Source: 66-474 sp040388785 (GTDB lineage Bacteria; Pseudomonadota; Gammaproteobacteria; Xanthomonadales; Rhodanobacteraceae). Taken from it: a stretch of 64,000 nucleotides of DNA. Both the position numbers and the translations under genes were made by a program. Shown here in pieces: positions 8,945 to 16,521 of this stretch. How positions within the stretch are numbered: position 1 is the first letter of the stretch; the number at the start of each line of letters is the position of its first letter. The stretch covers positions 4,708-68,707 of the forward strand of contig JAZKBD010000044.1 of NCBI GenBank assembly GCA_040388785.1, written 5' to 3'. The notes beneath the pieces were generated by a model, which made no database searches, was not told where the DNA came from, and saw only the letters and a program-made list of their open reading frames with translations.

Positions 8945-8973
8945 TTACGCCGCGCCGGACCGCCTGCTAGAAT
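8945..8973 (+). promoter_or_regulatory. possible sigma-70 promoter for the aminotransferase gene
   Basis: TTACGC (8945-8950) and TAGAAT (8968-8973) are 17 bp apart, about 75 bp before the aminotransferase ATG, in the divergent gap with the ICMT gene. The -10 is good and the -35 weak. Confidence 0.35.
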
Positions 8974-9047
8974 CACGGGACGTTTTCTTTTCCGCGTTAA
9001 CTACTTACGGGCGATGTCGCGTCGACAGCGCCGCGCCGGAGGCTCCC

Positions 9048-10553
9048 ATGAAATCCATCGACATGCTGCGCGAGTTGCGCAACCACGGCGGCAAGATCCG
9101 CACCCACGGGCTGGACGATGCCACCATCGAGCGCTTCGCCGGGCAGGATGCCGACCTCGCGGGCGCGATCGCCGACGCGCATGCCGCGTTCACGCAACTG
9201 AAGACGGCGCAGCCCGAAGTGCTGGGTATGGACGAGGACAAGCAACTGCACGCGGTGCAGTCCGGCTTCGTCAACTTCTATCCCGATGACGCGGTATGCC
9301 CGTTCGTCGCGCTGGCCGCGCGCGGCGCGTGGATCGTCACCCTGAAGGGCGCGGTGCTGTACGACTGCGGCGGTTACGGCATGCTCGGCTTCGGCCACAA
9401 CCCGCCGGCGGTGATGAAGGCACTGGCCAGGCCGCAGGCGATGGCCAACGTGATGACGCCTTCGCTGGCGCAGCATGCCTTCACCGAAGCGCTGCGCAAG
9501 GAGATCGGCCATCACGCCGGCAAGCATCCGTTCGCGAAGTTCATGTGCCTCAACTCGGGGTCCGAAGCGGTGACGCTGGCCGCGCGCATCGCCGACGTCA
9601 ACGCCAAGCTGATGACCGATGCCGGCGCGAAATACGCCGGCCGCACCATCAAGCGCCTGGTCGTGAAGGGCGCCTTCCACGGCCGCACCGAGCGTCCGGC
9701 GCTGTATTCGGATTCCTCGCGCAAGGCCTACGTCAACAACCTCGCCAGCTTCCGCGACGAGCATTCCGTGATCGCGATCGATCCGTACGACGTGGCCGCA
9801 TTGCGCCGCGCCTTCGACGAGGCCGAAAAGAACGGCTGGTTCTTCGAGGCGATGTTCCTGGAACCCGTGATGGGCGAAGGCGACCCCGGCCGCGCCGTCA
9901 GCACCGAGTTCTACGCCGCCGCGCGCGAACTGACCGAGGCGCACGGCTCGCTGCTGCTGGTCGATTCGATCCAGGCCGGTCTGCGCGCGCACGGCGTGCT
10001 GTCGGTCGTGGATTACCCCGGCTTCGAGAAGCTGCCGGCGCCGGACATGGAAACCTATTCCAAGGCGCTCAACGGCGGGCAATTCCCGCTGTCGGTGCTG
10101 GCCGTCAACGACCGCGCCGCGGGCCTGTACAAGAAGGGCATCTACGGCAACACCATGACCGGCAATCCGCGCGCGCTCGATATCGCCTGCGCGGTGCTGG
10201 CGGAGATCACGCCCGAACTGCGCGCGAACATCCGCACGCGCGGCCCCGAACTGGTGAAGAAGCTCTCCGCGCTCAAGGACGAACTGGGCGGCCTGATCAC
10301 CAAGGTGCAGGGCACCGGCCTGCTGCTCTCGTGCGAACTGGCGCCGCAGTTCAAGTGCTTCGGCGCGGATTCGATCGAGGAATACATGCGCGAGCGCGGC
10401 ATCAACGTGATCCACGGCGGCACCAATTCGCTGCGTTTCACCCCGCACTTCAGCATCAACGAAGCCGAGGTGGACCTGCTGGTGGCGCACGTGCGCGAAG
10501 CGCTGAAGCACGGGCCGCGGCAGGCGGTCGAAGCCAAGCGCGCCGCGGCATAA
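9048..10553 (+). CDS. class III PLP-dependent aminotransferase
   Basis: A 501-residue member of the fold-type I class III (omega) aminotransferases. Cofactor-site features are LNSGSEAVTLAAR (phosphate-binding SGSEA), GAFHGRT, the acidic EPVMGEGD, LLLVDSIQAG and the Schiff-base Lys in TYSKALNGGQ at about residue 339; NTMTGNPRALD follows. About 100 N-terminal residues precede the usual core, longer than ArgD or GabT. The usual Asp-Glu pair before the PLP Asp is replaced by LVDSIQAG. The amino donor is unknown. Its neighbours give no pathway. Confidence 0.85.
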   Translation: MKSIDMLRELRNHGGKIRTHGLDDATIERFAGQDADLAGAIADAHAAFTQLKTAQPEVLGMDEDKQLHAVQSGFVNFYPDDAVCPFVALAARGAWIVTLKGAVLYDCGGYGMLGFGHNPPAVMKALARPQAMANVMTPSLAQHAFTEALRKEIGHHAGKHPFAKFMCLNSGSEAVTLAARIADVNAKLMTDAGAKYAGRTIKRLVVKGAFHGRTERPALYSDSSRKAYVNNLASFRDEHSVIAIDPYDVAALRRAFDEAEKNGWFFEAMFLEPVMGEGDPGRAVSTEFYAAARELTEAHGSLLLVDSIQAGLRAHGVLSVVDYPGFEKLPAPDMETYSKALNGGQFPLSVLAVNDRAAGLYKKGIYGNTMTGNPRALDIACAVLAEITPELRANIRTRGPELVKKLSALKDELGGLITKVQGTGLLLSCELAPQFKCFGADSIEEYMRERGINVIHGGTNSLRFTPHFSINEAEVDLLVAHVREALKHGPRQAVEAKRAAA

Positions 10554-10572
10554 TTGCCGTCCCTGGCACCGC

Positions 10573-10592
10573 CCTGCACGTCCATGTGCAGG
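10573..10592 (-). repeat. hairpin with GCACATGGACGTGC core (minus strand)
   Basis: On the minus strand this reads CCTGCAC-ATGGAC-GTGCAGG, a perfect 7-bp stem with a GGA-containing loop, 20 nt after the aminotransferase stop. On the plus strand the same stem could act as a weak terminator, though no T-run follows. The 14-nt core is identical to a hairpin at 63954-63967. Confidence 0.55.
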
Positions 10593-10733
10593 ACTTTCAA
10601 CAAAGGCAAACGCGAGCCTGTCGAACCGTGATCGCGGCAGGCTCACTAACGCTCCTCTAACACGACGCCCACCGGCACCTGAATCGCCTTGCGCGGTTCG
10701 GGTATTGGTGGGCGCACATTTATTCCGCGTCAC

Positions 10734-10747
10734 ATACCCGGGGGTAT
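10734..10747. promoter_or_regulatory. perfect palindrome ATACCCGGGGGTAT overlapping the psiF -10
   Basis: A 14-bp perfect inverted repeat (ATACCC-GG-GGGTAT) runs into the likely -10 hexamer TATAGT (10745-10750) about 50 bp before psiF. G/C-rich palindromes of the ATACCC...GGGTAT kind are operators of CsoR/CstR-type copper or sulfur-stress repressors (family knowledge). Assignment to such a regulator here is inference. Confidence 0.5.
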
Positions 10748-10798
10748 AGTTCGCAGCGCCGGCAACTGCCGGTAGCGATTTCCACCAGGAGAGAAATC

Positions 10799-11137
10799 AT
10801 GCGGATCCGTAACTCGATGTTGGCGCTGGGCCTGAGCCTCGGCGCGCTGGCGGCCGCCCCGGCTTTTGCCATGGGCGCGCAAGCCGCTTCGTCGGCCAAG
10901 CCGATGACCGCGCAGCAGCAGAAGATGGCCAGCTGCAGCCACGAGTCCAAGGGCATGAAGGGCGACGCGCACAAGAAGTTCATGAGCGATTGCCTGCACG
11001 GAAAGACCGACACGGCAGCCACCGCCGCCAAGCCGACGCAGCAGGACAAGATGAAGTCCTGCAATGCCGATGCCAAGGCCAAGGCACTCAAGGGCGCCGA
11101 ACGCAAGACCTTCATGAGCACCTGCCTCAAGGGCTGA
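10799..11137 (+). CDS. psiF: PsiF repeat-containing exported protein
   Basis: A 112-residue protein with a clear Sec signal (about 1-25, ending APAFA). Two tandem PsiF repeats follow, each with the pattern KMxSCxxxxK and FMSxCL; the four repeat Cys could form two disulfides in the periplasm. E. coli psiF is phosphate-starvation inducible and of unknown function. AGGAGAGA lies just before the ATG. A strong terminator follows, so it is monocistronic. The palindrome over its -10 suggests control by a repressor other than, or besides, PhoB. Confidence 0.9.
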   Translation: MRIRNSMLALGLSLGALAAAPAFAMGAQAASSAKPMTAQQQKMASCSHESKGMKGDAHKKFMSDCLHGKTDTAATAAKPTQQDKMKSCNADAKAKALKGAERKTFMSTCLKG

Positions 11138-11162
11138 TCAGCATCGGCCGACGCAACGAAAA

Positions 11163-11189
11163 ACGCCCGGCACACGCCGGGCGTTTTTT
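11163..11189. terminator. bidirectional rho-independent terminator between psiF and yqaA
   Basis: A 9-bp perfect stem ACGCCCGGC / GCCGGGCGT with an ACAC loop is followed by six T on the plus strand and preceded by an A-run that serves the minus strand. It sits between the convergent psiF and yqaA genes. Confidence 0.9.
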
Positions 11190-11214
11190 CATGCGCGAAA
11201 GCAAGGCGCGACGA

Positions 11215-11817
11215 TCAGTGCAGCCACCACCACAGCAGCAGCGCGGCCACGATCGCGACGATCGCCCAGCCAATGATCTCGATGTACTTGTGCAGCAGCT
11301 TTTCGGCGCGTTCGCCGCCCAGCCGGATCAGGCCCGCGACCAGGAACACGCGCTTGCCGCGGCCCACTGCGATGCCGCCGAGGAACGGCAGGATCGGCAT
11401 GCCGACGATGCCGCAGGCCCAGCTTGCGACTTTCATCGGGATCGGCACGAAACCCGCCGCGACCAGCAGCCAGAATGCTTTCCACGGATGCGCCTTCGCA
11501 TCCGCCCCGAGCGTATGCACCAGCGATTCGAGATGCGGCAACCAGCCCATTTGCGCGAGCAGCGGCTTCACCACGTCGAAGGCATAGTGGCCCAGTGCGT
11601 AGCCGACCAGCGAACCCAGCAGCGAAACGAACAGGCTGAGCGACGCGAACTGCCACCATCTGCGCGGGCGCGCCAGCGTCATCGGCGCCAGCATGATTTC
11701 CGGTGCGACCGGGAAGATGAAAGCTTCGACGAAACTCAGCAGCGCGAGGCCGACATCGGCGCGCGGCTTCGCGGCCCACTCGATGGCTTTTTCGTAGAGC
11801 GGACGGAAGAGTTTCAT
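11215..11817 (-). CDS. YqaA-type DedA/VTT-domain membrane protein
   Basis: A 200-residue polytopic membrane protein with the VTT/SNARE-associated signature: EAFIFPVAPEIML re-entrant segment, SLLGSLVGYALGHYAFD, and AAGFVPIPMKVASWACGIVGM. DedA/VTT proteins are linked to undecaprenyl- or phospholipid flipping and envelope homeostasis; the YqaA branch is undefined. I chose ATG 11817 (MKLFRPLYEK) over an upstream start at 11847. In related genomes this gene follows pcm and precedes nlpD; here psiF lies beyond it, convergent. Confidence 0.85.
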   Translation of the reverse strand: MKLFRPLYEKAIEWAAKPRADVGLALLSFVEAFIFPVAPEIMLAPMTLARPRRWWQFASLSLFVSLLGSLVGYALGHYAFDVVKPLLAQMGWLPHLESLVHTLGADAKAHPWKAFWLLVAAGFVPIPMKVASWACGIVGMPILPFLGGIAVGRGKRVFLVAGLIRLGGERAEKLLHKYIEIIGWAIVAIVAALLLWWWLH

Positions 11818-11852
11818 GCTGACGGTACGCGCATCTTCAACCCTCAAGCTCC

Positions 11853-12064
11853 GTCATTCCGGCGACTGCGAGCGCAGCGAGCGAACGCCGAAGGCGGCCC
11901 GAAGGGCGAGCGCGTAGCGCGAGTAAAGCCGGAATCCATTTTTTGTTTCTGAAAAAAGCAAGATGGATGACGCGCCGCTCCTGCGGCGCGCCCTTCGGCC
12001 ATCGGCTTCGCCGATGTTCGCTCCGGCATCCTGCCTTCGCAGTCCGGCCTGCGCCGGGACGACG
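11853..12064. repeat. long interspersed palindromic element (GTCATTCC family), copy A
   Basis: Begins GTCATTCCGGC and ends GCCGGGACGACG, with an internal AATCCATTTTTTG turn and secondary GC-rich hairpins (for example GACGCGCCGC/GCGGCGCGCC). It fills the gap between pcm and yqaA. The same end sequence and ATCCATTT turn recur at 15443, 16411, 27270 and 30831. At about 212 bp it is the largest copy, apparently compound. Confidence 0.8.
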
Positions 12065-12092
12065 ATCAAGAGCAATATCGCTCCAGGCGTGT

Positions 12093-12773
12093 TCAACCCA
12101 GGCCGCCCAACAGCGGTACGAAGCTCACCGGTTCCAGTTGCTCTTCGTGCCATGCGTCGCCCTCGCGACGCAGTCGCGTCAATCGCTGCGCCCCTGCCGG
12201 GCCCAGCGGCGCGACCAGCACGCCGCCGTCCGCCAACTGGTCCTTCAACGCTCGCGGCAACGATTCGCCCGCGGCCGTCAACACGATCGCGTCGAACGGG
12301 GCCTCGGCAGGCCAGCCGATGTTGCCGTCGTCATGCCGCGAACGGATGTTCTCGATCTTCATGTTGCGGAACAGGCGCCGCGCCTTGCGCAGCAATTCCT
12401 CGATGCGCTCCACCGTGTAGACCGTCTCCACCAGCGAAGCCAGCACGGCGGCCTGGTAACCGGAGCCGGTACCGATTTCCAGCACGCGTTTCGGCACGCG
12501 CTCTTCGATCAACAATTCGGTCATCCGCGCGACCACCCACGGCTGCGAGATGGTCTGGCCCAGCCCGATCGGCAAAGCGTTGTTTTCGTACGCGCGCGCC
12601 GCCAGCGCCTCGTCGAGGAACAGGTGCCGCGGCAGGGTGCGGATCACGTCCAGCACGCGCGCATCCTTGATGCCTTCCGCGCGCAACGCTGCGACCAGCC
12701 GGTCGCGCGCGCGTTGCGAAGTCATTCCGTGCCCGCGCGCGGATGCCGCCGCGGCACCGAAGGGATGGGTCAT
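12093..12773 (-). CDS. pcm: protein-L-isoaspartate O-methyltransferase
   Basis: A 226-residue SAM-dependent enzyme that repairs isoaspartyl residues in aged proteins. It shows PRHLFLDEALAARAYENNALPIGLGQTISQP, then the SAM motif VLEIGTGSGYQAAVLA, VYTVERI and the late FDAIVLTAA. ATG 12773 overlaps the surE stop (ATGA), which supports it; the internal ATG at 12725 (MTSQRARDRL) is where E. coli Pcm begins, so a shorter form is possible. The pair surE-pcm is the classical stationary-phase repair unit. Confidence 0.93.
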   Translation of the reverse strand: MTHPFGAAAASARGHGMTSQRARDRLVAALRAEGIKDARVLDVIRTLPRHLFLDEALAARAYENNALPIGLGQTISQPWVVARMTELLIEERVPKRVLEIGTGSGYQAAVLASLVETVYTVERIEELLRKARRLFRNMKIENIRSRHDDGNIGWPAEAPFDAIVLTAAGESLPRALKDQLADGGVLVAPLGPAGAQRLTRLRREGDAWHEEQLEPVSFVPLLGGLG

Positions 12774-13564
12774 GCCGCCTGCTCTCCCTGCAATTGCGTG
12801 GTCAATCCGCCGATCCACTTCGAGACTTTTTCCAGCGCCTGGAAGCGCGTCAGGTCCACGTGGATCGGCGTCACCGAAATGAAGCCGCGGCGCACCGCGT
12901 CGAAATCGGTGCCGGGACCGGCATCATCGGCATCGCCCGCGGCGCCGATCCACCACACCACGCGTCCGCGCGGATCACGCTGTGCGATGCACGGCGAGGC
13001 GCGGTGGCGGCGGCCAAGGCGCGTCACCTCGAAACCCGCGATTTCATTCCACGGCCGATCCGGCACGTTGACGTTGAGGATCGTATCGGCAGGCAGCGGA
13101 TCGACCAGCAGGCGCCGCATCAGCAGCGAAACGGCGCGCGCAGCGGAATCGACGTGATGGCCGCGGCCATCGTGGTGTTCGCCGGCGCCGGCCAGCGAAA
13201 CCGCGATCGCGGGCAAGCCGAGGAACCGCCCTTCCATCGCCGCCGACACGGTGCCGGAATAGATCACGTCGTCGCCGAGATTGGCGGAATTGTTGATGCC
13301 CGAGACAACGATGTCGGGGTCGTCGTCCAGCAAGCCCGAAAGCGCGAGATGCACGCAGTCGGTCGGCGTGCCCGCGACGCGATAGCGTCCGTCGTCCAGC
13401 CGCACCACGCGCACGGGCTGGTCGAGCGTGAGGGAATTGCTGGCGCCGGAGCGGTCGCGGTCGGGCGCCACGACGGTCACTTCCCCGAGTTCGGCCAGGT
13501 GCTCGGCGAGCACGAGGATGCCGGGCGCATCCACCCCATCGTCATTGCTCAACAGCACCCGCAT
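12770..13564 (-). CDS. surE: 5'/3'-nucleotidase SurE
   Basis: A 264-residue metal-dependent nucleoside monophosphatase. The metal-site residues are visible: SNDDG at residues 5-9, the conserved Ser/Asn in DRDRSGASNS, GTPTDCVHLAL and SGINNSANLGDDVIYSGTV. ATG 13564 puts MRVLLSNDDG at the N-terminus as in all family members; an upstream start at 13603 is not conserved. It is translationally coupled to pcm. The genes that normally precede it (ispD, ispF, truD) are missing: ftsB ends only 70 bp upstream. Confidence 0.95.
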   Translation of the reverse strand: MRVLLSNDDGVDAPGILVLAEHLAELGEVTVVAPDRDRSGASNSLTLDQPVRVVRLDDGRYRVAGTPTDCVHLALSGLLDDDPDIVVSGINNSANLGDDVIYSGTVSAAMEGRFLGLPAIAVSLAGAGEHHDGRGHHVDSAARAVSLLMRRLLVDPLPADTILNVNVPDRPWNEIAGFEVTRLGRRHRASPCIAQRDPRGRVVWWIGAAGDADDAGPGTDFDAVRRGFISVTPIHVDLTRFQALEKVSKWIGGLTTQLQGEQAA

Positions 13565-13634
13565 CGTCGCCGAACCCCGAAAGTCATGCATCACAGCGAA
13601 CAAGTTTAGCGGAACGCTTTGGCCACGCCGCCCG

Positions 13635-13979
13635 TCAGTTGCTGGATGCCGATGCCGGCGCGACGCTGGAAGCCGAAGGCGGCGCGGCGCTCGCCGCGCG
13701 CGCAGGCCCGTTGACGACCTGATAGAAAACCTCGCCCGGCTTGATCAGGCCGAGCTGCGAACGCGCTCGCGACTCGGCGGCATCCTGGCCGTGCTTCAGG
13801 TCCTCGACATCGGCGTGCAGCGCGTCGTTGCGCTGCTTCAGCTTGGCGTTCTGCGCCTCCTGCTCGGAAACACGCGCGCGGATCGCGCGCAGGTCGCGCA
13901 TGCCGCCGTCGCCGACCCACAGCTTGATCTGCAGACCGATCAGCAGGGCAATCAAAATGAGGGCAAGCCACTTGAGCAT
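13635..13979 (-). CDS. ftsB: cell-division protein FtsB
   Basis: A 114-residue bitopic protein with a single N-terminal membrane helix (WLALILIALLIGLQIKLWV), then a periplasmic coiled coil (about 30-75; RVSEQEAQNAKLKQRNDALHADVEDLK) and the conserved AESRARSQLGLIKPGEVFYQVV. It acts with FtsL and FtsQ in the divisome. The C-terminal 25 residues are Ala/Ser/Pro-rich, a small extension. ATG 13979 sets the helix at residue 2. It follows eno, the standard gammaproteobacterial order. Confidence 0.92.
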   Translation of the reverse strand: MLKWLALILIALLIGLQIKLWVGDGGMRDLRAIRARVSEQEAQNAKLKQRNDALHADVEDLKHGQDAAESRARSQLGLIKPGEVFYQVVNGPARAASAAPPSASSVAPASASSN

Positions 13980-14116
13980 GTCAGTGCGACCGTCCCTGAT
14001 CGCTGCACGACGAAACACGCGGATCGGCGGAATCAGTCGTTCCAGCCCAACACCGGAACGGGCTTCCGTGCCCTGCCCTTTCACGAAAGCCGCTCAGTAC
14101 TTGGCTCACTGCATTC

Positions 14117-15412
14117 TCAGCCGGGCAGTACCGACAGGTTCGGATACGCATCGCGGCCAGCATACTTCGCCACGGCACCGAGTTGTTCCTCGATCCGCAG
14201 CAACTGGTTGTACTTGGCGATGCGGTCGGAGCGGCACAGCGAACCGGTCTTGATCTGCGTGGACGTGGTCGCGACCGCGAGGTCGGCGATGGTGGTGTCC
14301 TCGGTCTCGCCCGAGCGGTGCGACATCACCGCCGCGTACTTCGCCTTGTCGGCCATCGCCACGGCTTCCAGTGTTTCGCTGAGCGTGCCGATCTGGTTCA
14401 CCTTGATCAGGATCGCGTTGGCAATGTGATTGGCGATGCCTTCGCGGAAGATCGCCGGATTGGTCACGAACAGGTCATCGCCCACCAACTGGATCTGCTT
14501 GCCGAGTTTTTCAGTGATCAGTTTCCAGCCGGCCTGGTCGCCTTCGGCCAGACCGTCCTCGATGCTGATGATGGGGTACTTCGCGCACCAATCGGCATAC
14601 AACTCCACCATGCCGGCGGCGTCGAGCTTGCGATTCTCGCCCTTCAGGTCGTACACGCCGTTCTCGAAGAACTCCGACGAGGCGGGATCGAGCGCGATCC
14701 AGATCTGCTTGCCAGCCTTGTAACCCGCGACGTCGACGGCTTCGAGGATCACCTCGATCGCTTCCTCGTGCGTGCGCAGCGCCGGGGCGAAGCCGCCTTC
14801 GTCCCCGACCGCAGTGTTCATGCCGCGCTTCTTGAGTTGCGTTTTCAGCGCATGGAAAACTTCGACGCCCGCGCGTAGTGCGTCGGAGAACCGATCGAAG
14901 CCCGCCGGCATCACCATGAATTCCTGCATGTCGAGGGGGTTGTCGGCGTGCACGCCACCGTTGATGACGTTCATCATGGGAACGGGCAGCACCGGCGTGC
15001 GATCTCCGGCGAGGTACTTCCACAACGGCTGCCTGCGCGACGCGGCGACCGCGTGTGCGGCGGCGAGTGAAACGCCGAGCGTTGCATTCGCGCCAAGGCG
15101 TGATTTGTTGGGCGTGCCATCCAACGCGATCAACTTTTCATCCAGCCCTTTCTGGTCGGCGGCGTCGAAGCCCGCCAGCGCTTTCGCGATTACGCCGTTG
15201 ACGTTGGCCACCGCCTTCAGCACACCCTTGCCGAGATAGCGCGCCTTGTCGCCATCGCGCAGTTCGACCGCTTCACGCGTGCCAGTGGATGCACCCGACG
15301 GCACGATCGCGCGGCCGAACGCGCCGTCGCCGAGCGTGACTTCCGCTTCGAGCGTGGGATTGCCACGGCTGTCCAGCACTTCGCGGGCGTGGATGGTTTT
15401 AATCGTGGTCAT
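14117..15412 (-). CDS. eno: enolase
   Basis: The 431-residue glycolytic enzyme that interconverts 2-phosphoglycerate and phosphoenolpyruvate. Family landmarks: HAREVLDSRGNPTLE, the flexible loop PSGASTGTREAVELRDGD, NVINGGVHADN, GDEGGFAP, SIEDGLAEGDQAGW, and the late SHRSGETEDTTIADLAVA with GSLCRSDRIAKYNQLLRIEE. ATG 15412 is the homologous start; an in-frame extension to 15448 is not conserved. It is also a component of the RNA degradosome in many proteobacteria. Confidence 0.98.
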   Translation of the reverse strand: MTTIKTIHAREVLDSRGNPTLEAEVTLGDGAFGRAIVPSGASTGTREAVELRDGDKARYLGKGVLKAVANVNGVIAKALAGFDAADQKGLDEKLIALDGTPNKSRLGANATLGVSLAAAHAVAASRRQPLWKYLAGDRTPVLPVPMMNVINGGVHADNPLDMQEFMVMPAGFDRFSDALRAGVEVFHALKTQLKKRGMNTAVGDEGGFAPALRTHEEAIEVILEAVDVAGYKAGKQIWIALDPASSEFFENGVYDLKGENRKLDAAGMVELYADWCAKYPIISIEDGLAEGDQAGWKLITEKLGKQIQLVGDDLFVTNPAIFREGIANHIANAILIKVNQIGTLSETLEAVAMADKAKYAAVMSHRSGETEDTTIADLAVATTSTQIKTGSLCRSDRIAKYNQLLRIEEQLGAVAKYAGRDAYPNLSVLPG

Positions 15413-15442
15413 ATTTGTTCTTGAACTCGATTGATATTTTTT

Positions 15443-15547
15443 CGTCATTCCGGACGCCGCGGAGCGGCGATCCGGAATCCATTTTTCTATTTTTTGAAAA
15501 TCAAAATGGATTCCGGGTTCCGCGCTTCGCGCGGCCCCGGAATGACG
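15443..15547. repeat. interspersed palindromic element, copy B
   Basis: A 105-bp long inverted repeat running from CGTCATTCCGG to CCGGAATGACG, with the central AT-rich turn around TTTTTTGAAAATC flanked by ATCCATTTT / AAAATGGATT. It lies between kdsA and eno, both minus strand, so it would appear in their transcript as a long hairpin. Confidence 0.85.
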
Positions 15548-15554
15548 ACAACCT

Positions 15555-16391
15555 TTATAGCTGCGCCACTTCGAGAAACCCGGCGCGTTTGGTCGCCACG
15601 TCGAGTTCCTTCAGCGTCCCCAGCAACGCTTCCATCTTGCCCAGCGGCCACGCATTCGGACCGTCTGACAACGCCTTGTCCGGATCGGGATGCGTTTCCA
15701 TGAACACGCCCGCGACGCCGACCGCGACCGCGGCGCGCGCCAGCACCGGCACGAATTCGCGCTGGCCGCCGGACTTCGTGCCCTGCCCGCCCGGCAACTG
15801 CACCGAGTGCGTCGCATCGAACACCACCGGACAACCGGTATCGCGCATCACCGCCAGCGAGCGCATGTCGGACACGAGATTGTTGTAACCGAAGCTCGCA
15901 CCGCGTTCGCAAACGAGGATCTGCTCGTTGCCGACGGCGCGCGCCTTCTCGACCACGTTCTGCATGTCCCACGGTGACAGGAACTGGCCCTTCTTGATGT
16001 TCACGGGCTTGCCGACGCGCGCGACCTTCTGGATGAAATCGGTTTGCCGGCACAGGAATGCCGGCGTCTGCAGCACGTCGACCACTTCGGCGACTTCGTC
16101 GAACGGCGTGTATTCGTGCACGTCGGTGAGCACCGGCACGCCGACCTGTTTCTTCACTTCGCCGAGGATGCGCAGGCCTTCTTCCATCCCGAGGCCACGG
16201 AAACTCTTGTCCGACGTGCGGTTGGCCTTGTCGAAGCTGGATTTGAAGATGAAGGGGATGCCGAGCTTCCCGGTGATTTCCTTGAGCGTGCCGGCGGTGT
16301 CGAGTTGCAGTTGTTCGGATTCGACCACGCACGGGCCGGCAATCAAGAAGAGTGGTTGGTCGAGACCGACTTCGAAGCCGCAGAGGTTCAT
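15555..16391 (-). CDS. kdsA: 3-deoxy-8-phosphooctulonate synthase
   Basis: A 278-residue cytoplasmic enzyme that condenses arabinose-5-phosphate with PEP to Kdo-8-phosphate for lipid A-core. Visible: LIAGPCVVES, FKSSFDKANRTS, TDVHEY, the DFIQKVARVGKPVNIKKGQFL stretch, CERGASFGYNNLVSDMRSL and DATHSVQLPGGQG. It lacks the metal-site Cys near the N-terminus (where metallo-KdsA has CxxxE), the position being Asn in KANRTS-type enzymes, so it looks like the non-metal class. ATG 16391 (MNLCGFEVG) preceded by GAGGTG is preferred to the GTG at 16397. Confidence 0.95.
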   Translation of the reverse strand: MNLCGFEVGLDQPLFLIAGPCVVESEQLQLDTAGTLKEITGKLGIPFIFKSSFDKANRTSDKSFRGLGMEEGLRILGEVKKQVGVPVLTDVHEYTPFDEVAEVVDVLQTPAFLCRQTDFIQKVARVGKPVNIKKGQFLSPWDMQNVVEKARAVGNEQILVCERGASFGYNNLVSDMRSLAVMRDTGCPVVFDATHSVQLPGGQGTKSGGQREFVPVLARAAVAVGVAGVFMETHPDPDKALSDGPNAWPLGKMEALLGTLKELDVATKRAGFLEVAQL

Positions 16392-16410
16392 CCGCACGCA
16401 CCTCTGTTCT

Positions 16411-16495
16411 CGTCATGCCGGCGCAAGCCGGGATCCATTTTGATCTTGGCGAGCCTGCAAATGCGCAATGGATTCCGGCCTTCGCCGCAATGACG
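16411..16495. repeat. interspersed palindromic element, copy C
   Basis: An 85-bp element from CGTCATGCCGGCGCAAGCC to GCCGCAATGACG between kdsA and pyrG. Its first 30 bases match copy E (30831) at all but one position, including GGGATCCATTT, which shows a common mobile or amplifying origin. Confidence 0.85.
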
Positions 16496-16521
16496 AATGG
16501 GAGGAGCACGTCGCACGATGT

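Noticed and set aside
8997..10733. A 578-codon minus-strand open frame opposite the aminotransferase
   Set aside because: The plus-strand protein carries all PLP-site motifs; the reverse frame is His/Arg/Gln-rich without domains.
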